Shown here: piece by piece, positions 1 to 7,266 of the stretch
How positions within the stretch are numbered: position 1 is the first letter of the stretch
Layout of the letters: the number at the start of each line of letters is the position of its first letter
Assembly: GCA_020848855.1 (NCBI GenBank)
Contig: JADLHH010000066.1
Span: 1 to 14,151, forward strand
Reading direction: 5' to 3'
Length of the DNA stretch: 14,151 nt
Source: Anaerolineae bacterium
GTDB lineage: Bacteria; Chloroflexota; Anaerolineae; Aggregatilineales; Phototrophicaceae
The notes under the pieces: generated by a model
The model's database searches: none
What the model saw: the letters and a program-made list of their open reading frames with translations, nothing else
What the model was told of the DNA's origin: nothing
Translations under genes and position numbers: made by a program

Positions 1-1026
1 CGCTGGCTCGCGCCAGACTTCATCCGCCAGCCGCACGGCTGCCCACGCCAACGCGAACGCCCCTTCCAGCGCGGCGGTCTTCTGCTCGAACTGGCGGCGC
101 ATCAGCGGTTGATCGATCAGCTTTTTGCCGAAGATTTCGCGGTCGCGGGCGAACGTGTAGGCGTCGGCGAGCGCCCGCTGCATTAGCGCGACGCTGCCGA
201 TACAGTTGGCGACGCGCGAAAGATTGAGGACTTCGAGGATGTGATAGATGCCATGCCCCGGCTCGCCCAGCAGGTAGGCGTCGCTGGCGCGCAGTTCGAC
301 TTCGCCGGTGGGCACGGAACGGGTGGCGATCTTGTCCTTCAGCCGCCGAACAGTGTAATTGAGTGAACTGTCATCCCGGATGCGCGGCACGAGGAACAGC
401 GCCAGCCCGCGCACGCCGGGCGGGGCGTCCTCCGGGCGGGCGGCGACAACGGCGAGTTCCGCGCCGACGTTGCTGCAAAAATACTTGTCGCCGGTCAGCC
501 GCCAGTGGTCGCCGTCACGCTGGGCTGCCGTCTCGACCGTCGCGCCCAAATCAGAGCCGCCGCGCGCCTCGGTCATCCAGGTCGCGCCCTGCCACACGGC
601 GTCGGTGCGATCCAGCAGACGCGGCAGGAAGCGCTCGCGCACGTCCGGCGCGGCATATTTCAGGACTGCCGCCGCTGTGCCCAGCGAGACGGTGTACGGG
701 CAGTACAGCCCCATGTCGTAGAACGAGGTGATGTAGCCGACCCGGTAAGCATCGCCCAGCGAGTCCGGCGCGCGCCAGACCGCGCCCGCCCGGTAGCCTT
801 GCCGCAGCATCGTCCAGTATTCCGGTGGGAACAGGATTTCGTCGACACGGCTGCTGAAACGGTCGAACTGCTTTAGCCAGGGTGTCCCGGCGCGATCCAC
901 CGCCGCCGAAATCGCGCGCCCGTGCTGATCCATCCAGCTATCATAGGCGCGCAGATCGTCGGGCAGCACGCCGCGGAAATAGTGATCGAGCAGCGCCGTC
1001 GGGGAAAGCAGCAGGTCGAAGTTCAT
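1..1026 (-). CDS. Acyl-CoA dehydrogenase family protein, AidB-like (partial; C-terminus beyond left edge)
   Basis: Flavin-dependent acyl-CoA dehydrogenase-type enzyme; 342 codons are visible and the reading frame is still open at base 1, so the C-terminal part is missing. The middle domain shows MTEARGGSDLG (about residues 151-161), the flavin/substrate-contacting motif of this superfamily, followed by a beta-rich stretch with LTGDKYFCSNVGAE and GLALFLVPR. The helical C-terminal domain begins near LSRVANCIGSVALMQRAL with the family-typical AYTFARDREIFGKKL. The N-terminal helices and the GGSD pattern resemble the AidB branch (isovaleryl-CoA dehydrogenase-like, DNA-alkylation-associated in E. 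coli) more than short-chain beta-oxidation enzymes, but the true substrate cannot be read here. ATG at 1026 lies 9 nt after a GAGG; an in-frame ATG at 1032 is the alternative, with only 3 nt of spacing. A GATAAT at 1042-1047 could be its -10 box. The gene is cytoplasmic and lies downstream of the MFS gene on the same strand. Confidence 0.86.
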   Translation of the reverse strand, partial: MNFDLLLSPTALLDHYFRGVLPDDLRAYDSWMDQHGRAISAAVDRAGTPWLKQFDRFSSRVDEILFPPEYWTMLRQGYRAGAVWRAPDSLGDAYRVGYITSFYDMGLYCPYTVSLGTAAAVLKYAAPDVRERFLPRLLDRTDAVWQGATWMTEARGGSDLGATVETAAQRDGDHWRLTGDKYFCSNVGAELAVVAARPEDAPPGVRGLALFLVPRIRDDSSLNYTVRRLKDKIATRSVPTGEVELRASDAYLLGEPGHGIYHILEVLNLSRVANCIGSVALMQRALADAYTFARDREIFGKKLIDQPLMRRQFEQKTAALEGAFALAWAAVRLADEVWREPA

Positions 1027-1116
1027 CGCCATCAGCCTCGCATTATCTTATTGGGGTTCGAGTATGACATAGAAGCCCCTCAACCCCTAAATGCGATTGG
1101 CGCGCAGCAGAATCGT

Positions 1117-1161
1117 GTCGGGGCGGGTTCGCTTGCACGGCAAGCCGAGACTCGCCCCGAC
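1117..1161. terminator. Long stem-loop after the MFS gene; possible terminator or diverged palindromic repeat
   Basis: A 12-bp outer stem (GTCGGGGCGGGT with ACTCGCCCCGAC, one G-T wobble) encloses a perfect 6-bp inner stem (GCTTGC/GCAAGC) with a 3-nt loop. It starts 21 nt downstream of the stop of the minus-strand MFS gene and lies upstream of the acyl-CoA dehydrogenase gene, so it is well placed to end or stabilise the MFS transcript. No convincing T-run follows on either strand, so a classical Rho-independent terminator is not proven. Its outer arms GTCGGGGCG/CGCCCCGAC differ by one base from the GTAGGGGCG arms of the palindromes at 5112 and 10655. Confidence 0.5.
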
Positions 1162-1182
1162 GGAATCATTTTCCTGAGAGCG

Positions 1183-2388
1183 TCAATCGCCGACTGGGAC
1201 GGCGGCACGCCGCAGCACGCGCGCGCTCATCGAAATGCTCAACTCGTGCAGGATGATCAGCAGAACCGAAGCGCCGAAGATGAACGGCGGGATGATTTCC
1301 AGGCTGATGTTGTTCGCCAGCACGCCCGCGAACGCCGGCAGCGCCGCCACGCCGACGCCCGCGCCCGCCACCGGAAAGCCGATGGCGTTGGGGGCGCTCT
1401 CCGCGCCGACGCGCCGGGGCGTATTCGAGATCATCACCGGGAACAGCGGCGCCTGGGCGAAGCCGAGCAGCGTCAGCCCGGCGAAGCCGATCCACTCCAC
1501 TGGATTCCACCAGACGAGCAGCGCCCCGACCACCACGCCGACCATACAGCCGCGCAGCAGCGTCAGCGTATTGACGCGGGTGATGATCGCGCCGAAGAAA
1601 ATACGCCCGATGGTGAAGCTGCCCCAATAGATACTGACCCACAGACCAGCAGAGACTTCCTTGATGTCGCGCGCCTGCGTGAACAGGGTGTACACCCACT
1701 GCCCCGGCGTCGATTCCAGCCCGGCGAACAGGAAGAACATCACAATGCCAATCCAGACAATCGGCATTCGCAGAACGGAGCGCACGCTGGCGCCCCCGGC
1801 GAGTTTGCCGTCGCTTTGGGGGATACCATCTTTCCACAGGGAATGCGTGACGGCGAACAGCGCGGTCACCAGCACGAGCCAACCAGCGGAGATGATATAG
1901 CCGACGCCCCACGACAACGACGCCGACAGCACCGCCGTCATGAACAGCGGGCTGACTGTCACGCCAATGCCGAAGCAGGCGTGGAGCCAGTTCATCGCGC
2001 GCGCGCCGTGATGCTGCGCCAGATAGGCGTTCAGCCCGGCATCAATCGTGCCGCTGCCCAGCCCGGTAAACAGGAAGAAGACGATCAGCAGATACCACGA
2101 CTCGACCACCGCCGAGAGAAACAAGCCCGCCGCCATCATCGCGCCGCCGAGGATCATCATGCGCCCGACGCCGAGCCGGAAAGCGACCGTGCCGCTGAAG
2201 AAGCTGGCGGACAGGTAGCCCACCGTGCTGGCGAACAACAGGATGCCAACGGCGTCCAGCGGGACGTTGAACTGGACTTGAATTGAGGGCCAAGCCAAGC
2301 CGAGCAGCCCGGCAGCCATCCCCAAGCCAATAAAGGCAATGTAAGCGACGATGATGGTAATCAGGCTCGAACGCGAACTTGTTTGCAT
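1183..2388 (-). CDS. MFS transporter, FucP/YbjJ-like
   Basis: A 401-residue, 12-helix major facilitator superfamily carrier of the inner membrane. Hydrophobic segments run regularly through the protein. The loop after helix 2 reads SGTVAFRLGVGRMMILGG (about residues 65-82), a degenerate form of MFS motif A. The stretch DAGLNAYLA...RAMNWLHACFGIG after helix 4 is the pattern I associate with the fucose permease/YbjJ-like branch, which carries sugars or unknown small solutes; the substrate here is undetermined. The open frame extends to 2505, but the extra 39 residues are Cys/Arg-rich and unlike a transporter N-terminus. ATG at 2388 begins directly before the first helix and has an AAAGA-type weak Shine-Dalgarno, so I chose it. 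It is divergent from the gene at 2617, with 228 bp between them, and ends in front of the long hairpin at 1117-1161. Confidence 0.86.
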   Translation of the reverse strand: MQTSSRSSLITIIVAYIAFIGLGMAAGLLGLAWPSIQVQFNVPLDAVGILLFASTVGYLSASFFSGTVAFRLGVGRMMILGGAMMAAGLFLSAVVESWYLLIVFFLFTGLGSGTIDAGLNAYLAQHHGARAMNWLHACFGIGVTVSPLFMTAVLSASLSWGVGYIISAGWLVLVTALFAVTHSLWKDGIPQSDGKLAGGASVRSVLRMPIVWIGIVMFFLFAGLESTPGQWVYTLFTQARDIKEVSAGLWVSIYWGSFTIGRIFFGAIITRVNTLTLLRGCMVGVVVGALLVWWNPVEWIGFAGLTLLGFAQAPLFPVMISNTPRRVGAESAPNAIGFPVAGAGVGVAALPAFAGVLANNISLEIIPPFIFGASVLLIILHELSISMSARVLRRAAVPVGD

Positions 2389-2485
2389 GAGTATCTTTCT
2401 TTCGGACAAGCATATGATGCGCACACACCAGCAGTCGCACGGACGCGCGCATCGTTTTACACTTGGATCAGGCGCCGGCTCCCAG

Positions 2486-2512
2486 TTGACCCGGCATCGA
2501 AGCAATTATAAG
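2486..2512 (+). promoter_or_regulatory. Candidate promoter for the WapI-like gene
   Basis: TTGACC (2486-2491) and TATAAG (2507-2512) resemble sigma70 boxes on the plus strand, but the spacer is only 15 nt and the start codon is about 100 nt downstream. It lies in the divergent 228-bp gap between the MFS gene and the small gene at 2617. I see no other stronger promoter or any operator there. Confidence 0.3.
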
Positions 2513-2616
2513 CGGAGTGGTCGGCGTCCTGTAGTCCCAGGATGAACCAGGGCAGCCGCCGCGAAAAATGATAAGATGATCGCAGTATCCGTCCCCATCA
2601 ACGAGGCAGCGCCAAC

Positions 2617-3069
2617 GTGTCGAACCGGCTGGTCGAAGTTCGCTTAGGTAGTGAGCAGGACAGTTTTCTGTCGATCATCGTGCGCGGTCGGGCGTACCGC
2701 CGCAGCCGCGATTACTGGGACGGCAACTGGCTGCACGCGACGGTCACGATTCGGACGGGGAAGTTTTCCGGGGAAGTCCCCGGTCTGGTGCGCGCCGAAG
2801 AACTGGCGGGGTTCCGCAAACAGCTTGAAACCGTCTACAAATCACTCGAAGGCGCTGCCGAATTCGAGACGATGGAGCGCTGGCTGAGCTTTCAGGTCGA
2901 AATCGGCAGGACGGGCAGCGTCACCCTATCAGGGACAATTCAGGACGAGGTGAGCGCTATCAGCAACCGGCTGCTGTTCGCGTTCGAATATGACCAGACC
3001 TTCCTGAGTTCAACCCTGAGCCAGCTTCAGGAAGCGGTGACAGCGTATCCGGTATACGGCAAGCCATAG
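2617..3069 (+). CDS. WapI-immunity-like small protein
   Basis: A 150-residue soluble protein with no signal peptide or membrane helix. The layout resembles the family annotated as WapI-type immunity proteins: an N-terminal strand region, DYWDGNWL (residues 32-39), a conserved EELAGFRKQLETVYKSL helix (about 61-77), an acidic middle, FEYDQTFL (123-130), and a C-terminal helix ending in YPVYG. In Bacillus, WapI neutralises the contact-dependent tRNase toxin WapA; in other phyla these homologues are usually orphan genes of unknown role. No toxin gene is present nearby, so immunity is not demonstrated. Translation starts at GTG (2617), 10 nt after a GAGG; no ATG in frame fits the conserved N-terminus better. 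It is one of only two plus-strand genes and is convergent with the methyltransferase, whose stop lies 17 bp beyond its own. The family assignment is from recalled pattern, not a search. Confidence 0.6.
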   Translation: MSNRLVEVRLGSEQDSFLSIIVRGRAYRRSRDYWDGNWLHATVTIRTGKFSGEVPGLVRAEELAGFRKQLETVYKSLEGAAEFETMERWLSFQVEIGRTGSVTLSGTIQDEVSAISNRLLFAFEYDQTFLSSTLSQLQEAVTAYPVYGKP

Positions 3070-3086
3070 CGATTGTAAAACGCCAG

Positions 3087-3920
3087 TCACTTCCGAGCGA
3101 CGACGCCGAACGCTTCGGGGCGGCGCTGCACGTCGCGGAAGCCCGCCGCGCCCAGCCGCTCGACCACGCCGGGCACAATGCGGCTGACCGATGGACTGGC
3201 GAGGTCGCCGATGTAGTGGAACAGCCGCCCGCGCGGCTTGAGGATGCGGTAGAGTTCGCGGTAGTACGCGCCAGAGTATAAGTCCCCGGCAAGCTGCATG
3301 GTCGGCGGGTCGTGGATGACGCACGAGAATGATTCGTCCGCGAAGGTTGGGACGATTTCGGCGCTGTCGCCGAGGCGCTGCTCGATGCGCGGGTTGGCGA
3401 ACAATTCGCGCGACCACGGGTTCTGGCGGGCGATTTCGACGACCGCCGGGTCAAGCTCAAGCGTAACGACGTGATCGGACGTGTGCGCCGCCTGAATTGC
3501 GGTGTAGCCCAAGCCCATCGACGTATCGAGCACCTGCCCCGCCGGGCGCGCGGCTTTGATCTTGCTGAGCGTGTCGCGGTGCGGGTCAATGTTCTTGATG
3601 CGGTGCATCGGGAAACCAGCGATCAGCAGCGTCGGCGCGCCGGATGTCGGCATCAGCGAGCAGTGGCGGTTGGTCGCGCGCGAGAATTCCTGTATCTTGC
3701 GAATCGCGCCGTTTTCGAGGGCAAAGCAGCTTGTCTCGGCATCGGCGATGGTCTCGGCGTCGTCCCATGTCAGCATTTCGCCGCCGGGGAAGGTCACGCC
3801 ATCATCGTCGAGGGCAGCTTCAACCGTCGTCAAGCCGAGATCGGGCGAAACCGAAGCGGTCGACTGTCCACCGCCCATCCTGAGCAGCGGCGCGACCTGA
3901 AAATGCGAAAGGACGATCAC
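3087..3920 (-). CDS. Class I SAM-dependent methyltransferase, COG2521-like, fifth gene of the pot operon
   Basis: A 277-residue cytoplasmic protein with a Rossmann methyltransferase domain in its second half. SAM motif I is LDTSMGLGYTA (131-141), the acidic strand-2 end is VVTLELDPAVVEIARQNP (151-168), GDSAEIV (184-190) fits motif III, and HDPPT (203-207) is the motif-IV position. It is followed by YYRELYRILKPRGRLFHYIGD. This pattern matches the 'predicted archaeal methyltransferase' group COG2521, a relative of spermidine-synthase-fold enzymes whose substrate is, to my knowledge, not established. The DPPx motif resembles N-methylases, so the target may be a base, an amine or a protein. The N-terminal about 110 residues form a separate beta-rich region. 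The GTG start lies 8 nt after the potA stop, with no strong ribosome site of its own, suggesting translational coupling. ATG at residue 15 is an alternative start. It ends 17 bp from the convergent gene. Confidence 0.8.
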   Translation of the reverse strand: MIVLSHFQVAPLLRMGGGQSTASVSPDLGLTTVEAALDDDGVTFPGGEMLTWDDAETIADAETSCFALENGAIRKIQEFSRATNRHCSLMPTSGAPTLLIAGFPMHRIKNIDPHRDTLSKIKAARPAGQVLDTSMGLGYTAIQAAHTSDHVVTLELDPAVVEIARQNPWSRELFANPRIEQRLGDSAEIVPTFADESFSCVIHDPPTMQLAGDLYSGAYYRELYRILKPRGRLFHYIGDLASPSVSRIVPGVVERLGAAGFRDVQRRPEAFGVVARK

Positions 3921-3928
3921 GGCGATAA

Positions 3929-5089
3929 CTACTGCACCAGAACGCGCGCCGAATCGGTCGCCCAGTAAACCTGAACGTGCTGCCCCGGCTTGTAGATGGT
4001 GTCGTAGCGCGTGCCAAAGTTCTGAATGCGGACGACTACTTCGGTATTCTGACCGATGCGCACGATATAGCGCGTGTCCGTGCCGATGTAATTTGCAAAG
4101 ACGACCTCGCCCGGCAGCAGCGTCTTATTACGCTCGCGCTCGATGGTGCTGAGGATTTCGGCGGCGGATACGCTGAGCGTATCTGCCGAACTGCCATCTG
4201 GGACGAGCGTGATCTTCTCCGGGCGAACGGCGACCGTCACTTCGCTGCCCACCTGCATGTCAAGCTGGTCGGGCGTGGCTTCGACCACGGTTTCGGGGTC
4301 GATGCGCACGTAGGCGACCTTGCCGCTGATCATGTCGATTTTGCCAGAGATGAAATTGGTTTCGCCAATGAAGTCGGCGACGAAGCGCGAATGCGGCGTC
4401 TCGTAGATTTCCTGCGGTCTGCCGACCTGCAGCGCCTTGCCGTGATCCATGACGGCGATGCGGTCGCACATGGTTAAAGCTTCTTCCTGGTCGTGAGTGA
4501 CGTAGACGAAGGTGATGCCCAGGTCGCTCTGCATCGACATCAACTCGTACTGCATTGCCTTGCGCAGCTTGAGGTCGAGCGCGCCAAGCGGCTCGTCCAG
4601 CAGCAGCACGGCAGGACGCTTGACCAGCGCGCGCGCCAGCGCCACACGCTGCTGCTGCCCACCGGAAAGCTGGCGCGGCTTGCGGTCGAACTGGGTGAGG
4701 CGCACCATTTCCAGCGCCTGCACCGAGCGCTGCTTCGCCTCGTCACGCCCGACGCCTTCCATCTCCAGCCCGAACATCACGTTCTGCAGCACCGACATAT
4801 GCGGGAACAGCGCGTAATCCTGAAAGACGGTGTTGACCGGGCGGTGGAACGGCGGCACGCCCTGCACCGGCTGCCCGCGAATGATGATCTCGCCGGACGT
4901 TGGCTCTTCGAAGCCCGCGATCATGCGCAGAGTCGTGGTTTTGCCGCAGCCGCTGGGACCGAGCAGCGCGAAGAACTCGCCCTCGTAGATTTGCAGCGAC
5001 ACATTATCGACCGCTTGCACAGGCACTTCGTTGCCGCGCGCCGGAAATTCCTTGATGACGTTTCGGAGTTCGATGCCGACCTGTGCCAT
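3929..5089 (-). CDS. potA: Spermidine/putrescine-type ABC transporter ATP-binding protein
   Basis: The 386-residue ATPase of a polyamine importer; it binds the inner face of the two permeases and hydrolyses ATP to drive uptake. All ABC motifs are intact: Walker A GPSGCGKT (44-51), Q-loop Q90 in [12 protein letters not shown], signature LSGGQQQR (141-148), Walker B LLLDEP (162-167), D-loop GALD and switch His199 in VTHDQEEA. After about residue 240 the GETNFISG stretch opens the TOBE-type regulatory domain seen in PotA/MalK-like proteins, with VRPEKI further on. A TTG at 5104 is in frame, but ATG at 5089 has GAGG nine bases upstream and yields the usual N-terminus, so it is preferred. The gene follows potD after a gap containing a perfect palindrome, and its stop is 8 nt before the methyltransferase start. 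Gene order BCDA differs from the ABCD order of E. coli. Confidence 0.94.
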   Translation of the reverse strand: MAQVGIELRNVIKEFPARGNEVPVQAVDNVSLQIYEGEFFALLGPSGCGKTTTLRMIAGFEEPTSGEIIIRGQPVQGVPPFHRPVNTVFQDYALFPHMSVLQNVMFGLEMEGVGRDEAKQRSVQALEMVRLTQFDRKPRQLSGGQQQRVALARALVKRPAVLLLDEPLGALDLKLRKAMQYELMSMQSDLGITFVYVTHDQEEALTMCDRIAVMDHGKALQVGRPQEIYETPHSRFVADFIGETNFISGKIDMISGKVAYVRIDPETVVEATPDQLDMQVGSEVTVAVRPEKITLVPDGSSADTLSVSAAEILSTIERERNKTLLPGEVVFANYIGTDTRYIVRIGQNTEVVVRIQNFGTRYDTIYKPGQHVQVYWATDSARVLVQ

Positions 5090-5111
5090 ACGCCTTACCC
5101 TCAATTCAGGC

Positions 5112-5139
5112 GTAGGGGCGTAACATGTTACGCCCCTAC
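5112..5139. repeat. Perfect 28-bp palindrome, GTAGGGGCG-arm family (copy A)
   Basis: The arms GTAGGGGCGTAACA and TGTTACGCCCCTAC are exact reverse complements with no spacer. It lies between the potD stop (5164) and the potA start (5089) and would form a strong hairpin in the operon transcript just ahead of the potA ribosome site. Its outer nine bases on each side are identical to those of the palindrome at 10655-10684, while the centre differs in both arms together. Confidence 0.93.
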
Positions 5140-5163
5140 ATTCAAACCACCTGTTAGCGGCTG

Positions 5164-6252
5164 TTACTGCCCCAGCGAAATCTTGATCTCGTCCCAGGCG
5201 TCGTTGTAGTACTGTTCGGCTTCCGGCAGCGGCAGGATGTAGAACAGATGGCTACGGCTTTCTGCCGGCGGGTAGATGATCGGGCTGTCGAGATATTCGG
5301 GGTCGATCAAGCCCGCGTCAATCGCCGCCTGATTCGGGCTGGCGAAGGCGGTGTAGTTACTGATGTCCGCGCCGACCTGCGGGTCGAGAATGTAGTTGAT
5401 GAAGACTTCGGCAAGCGCTTTATTGGGCGCCCCGGTGGGGATGGCGAGGTTATCGACCCAGATATTGCCGCCCTCAGCCGGGAGCGAGAACACGATGTTG
5501 TCGCATTCGCAGTCCGCCGCTACCTGATAGATATCGCCCATGTACTCGACGGTGATATCCACGTCGCCGCGCTCAAGCTGCGCCTGACCATCGTCGCCCG
5601 CGATCGAGACGACGTTGCCGCCGTTGTTGATCAGGAAGTCGCGGGCTTCACCCACTTGATTCGGGTCAGATGTATTCGGGTCGTAGCCCAGAATCTGCAG
5701 GGCGATGCCGATCATGGCGCGCGGGTCATCCAGCCAGGCAACCGGACCGTCGTAGCTGAAGACCTGATCCCAACTGGTGATCTCTGCGCCGACCTTGTCG
5801 ATGTCGTAGCCGACGCCAATCGTGCCCCACTGGTACGGCACGCTGTAGACGTTGTCGGGGTCATAGCTGGGGTTCCTGAGGTCTTCACTGACGTTGGCGA
5901 AGTTGGGAATACTCGCCATATCCAACGGTTCGAGCAGCCCCAGATTGATCATGGTGGCGACCATGTGGTCGGTCGGGACGACAATGTCGTAGCCGGGGTT
6001 GCCGCCGCGCAGACGCGCGAGCAGCGCTTCATTGCTCTCGTAAGTGTCGTAGACGATGGACACGCCGCAGGCGGCTTCAAAATCGGGAACGGTATTGTCG
6101 GCGATATAAGTCGTCCAGTTGAAAACATTCAGCGTCTGCCCTTCAAACCCTTCCGGGCACGTCCAGGGTTCCGTTTCGGTCGCGGCAGCGTCCTGAGCGT
6201 AGACCGGAAGAGCGAGCGCCAGAATGCAAACCAGCAAGATCAACTTTCGCAT
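5164..6252 (-). CDS. potD: Spermidine/putrescine-type periplasmic/extracytoplasmic binding protein
   Basis: A 362-residue substrate-binding protein of the PotD/PotF type. Residues 1-19 form a Sec signal peptide ending VYA before QDAAA; no lipobox cysteine is present at the cleavage region, so this is predicted as secreted rather than lipid-anchored. The mature start has FNWTTY (44-49), matching the YNWTEY polyamine-binding loop of E. coli PotD, then TYESNEALLARL and YDIVVPT. IWVDNLAIP (264-272) keeps the Trp and Asp equivalent to W255/D257. In WLDDPRAMI the position matching the PotD substrate-binding Glu171 is Ala179 by my alignment, so ligand preference may differ. ATG 6252 has a GGAGG 4 nt upstream and leads straight into the signal peptide; an earlier ATG at 6270 is in frame but lies upstream of that site. 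An internal promoter lies just upstream. Confidence 0.93.
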   Translation of the reverse strand: MRKLILLVCILALALPVYAQDAAATETEPWTCPEGFEGQTLNVFNWTTYIADNTVPDFEAACGVSIVYDTYESNEALLARLRGGNPGYDIVVPTDHMVATMINLGLLEPLDMASIPNFANVSEDLRNPSYDPDNVYSVPYQWGTIGVGYDIDKVGAEITSWDQVFSYDGPVAWLDDPRAMIGIALQILGYDPNTSDPNQVGEARDFLINNGGNVVSIAGDDGQAQLERGDVDITVEYMGDIYQVAADCECDNIVFSLPAEGGNIWVDNLAIPTGAPNKALAEVFINYILDPQVGADISNYTAFASPNQAAIDAGLIDPEYLDSPIIYPPAESRSHLFYILPLPEAEQYYNDAWDEIKISLGQ

Positions 6253-6299
6253 TGTGCCTCCCATGTTCATCTGAAATTTCCAGCTAAAACCGCGCGCAT

Positions 6300-6329
6300 G
6301 TTATAGATCATTTCGCATCCCTACGTCAA
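6300..6329 (-). promoter_or_regulatory. Internal sigma70-like promoter ahead of potD
   Basis: On the minus strand TTGACG (6324-6329) and TATAAC (6300-6305) are separated by 18 nt. Each box differs from consensus at one base. The -35 box begins 5 nt after the potC stop, and the predicted start of transcription is about 40 nt before the potD ATG. This would supply extra potD-potA-methyltransferase mRNA independent of the upstream promoter. Confidence 0.62.
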
Positions 6330-6333
6330 TGAA

Positions 6334-7263
6334 TCAGGCGGCGGTTGCCGCGCTCCGCCCCTGCATCGCAATCGAAATGCCGATCAGCACGGTCGATACC
6401 AGCAAAATCAGCGTGGAAATGGCGTTGATTTCGGGCGTGACCGTCAGCTTGAGCAGCCCGTAAACGAACACCGGCAGCGTGGTTGTGCCGGGACCGGCGT
6501 TGAAGAAGGTGATCACGAAATCGTCCAGCGAGAGTGTGAATGCCAGCAGCGCGCCGGAAAGGATGCCGGGCACGATCAGCGGGAAGGTGATGCGCCAGAA
6601 GGTGCGCCACTCGTTCGCGCCGAGGTCGCGCGCCGCTTCCTCATAGCGTGGGTTCATGTCGGCGAGGCGGGCGCGCACGACAATTGCCACATACGAAATG
6701 TTGAACGCGACGTGACCGATGATGATCGTTCCGAAGCCCGGCAGCGCCTGCACGCCGGCGGTGCTCTGGACGAAGTCGAACACGACGCTGAAGAAGATCA
6801 GCAGCGAGATCGCCTGCGTGATTTCCGGGATGACGACCGGCAGAAACAGCAGGTTGTCGATCAAATTCTTGCCGGGATAGTTGCCGCGCACCAGGCTGAG
6901 CGCGACCATCGTGCCGATGGTCGTGGCGATAGCGGTCGCCACGAACGCAACCAGCAGGCTGTTGCCGAGCGAACTGAGCATCAGCGCGGTGGAGAAGCGG
7001 GTATCGCCGCCGATGAAGTTGTTGAAGATGTTGTGATACCACTCCAGCGTGAAGCCGTGCCACTGCGCCACCGAACGCGAGTCGTTGAACGAGAAGATCA
7101 CCAGCAGCAGAATGGGCGCCCAGAGGAAGAAGTAGCCGAAAACCGGCTCGATCCACAGCCCGAATTTACCAAGCCGCCGCACGACCATATCGCGGCGAAT
7201 TTTTCCCTGATCGATTCTGATTTCCATGCGCGGGGAGCGCGCCGGAGCCGTCGTATTCGCCAT
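6334..7263 (-). CDS. potC: Spermidine/putrescine-type ABC transporter permease
   Basis: A 309-residue inner-membrane permease of the PotC type. An approximately 37-residue charged cytoplasmic N-terminus precedes the first helix (about 38-58), and five further hydrophobic segments follow. The EAA loop that docks on the ATPase is EEAARDLGANEWRTFWRITFPLIVPG (208-233), followed by LDDFVITFF, a strong PotC-like signature. The ATG at 7263 lies 3 nt after the potB stop, preceded by a G-rich ribosome site within the end of potB, so the two permeases are translationally coupled. Extension of the N-terminus compared with E. coli PotC (about 264 residues) accounts for much of the extra length. The next gene, potD, follows after 81 nt that hold an internal promoter. 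Confidence 0.92.
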   Translation of the reverse strand: MANTTAPARSPRMEIRIDQGKIRRDMVVRRLGKFGLWIEPVFGYFFLWAPILLLVIFSFNDSRSVAQWHGFTLEWYHNIFNNFIGGDTRFSTALMLSSLGNSLLVAFVATAIATTIGTMVALSLVRGNYPGKNLIDNLLFLPVVIPEITQAISLLIFFSVVFDFVQSTAGVQALPGFGTIIIGHVAFNISYVAIVVRARLADMNPRYEEAARDLGANEWRTFWRITFPLIVPGILSGALLAFTLSLDDFVITFFNAGPGTTTLPVFVYGLLKLTVTPEINAISTLILLVSTVLIGISIAMQGRSAATAA

Positions 7264-7266
7264 GAT

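Noticed and set aside
922..2286. Long plus-strand open frame of 454 codons opposite the MFS and acyl-CoA dehydrogenase genes
   Set aside because: The encoded protein is rich in His, Gln, Arg and Asp with no fold pattern, a typical shadow of GC-rich coding on the other strand, where two recognisable proteins lie.
3070..3086. Bidirectional terminator between the convergent WapI-like and methyltransferase genes
   Set aside because: Only 17 bp separate the stop codons and no inverted repeat is present.
5248..6306. Plus-strand open frame of 352 codons opposite potD
   Set aside because: The product has no recognisable motif and mirrors potD codons; potD is clearly real.
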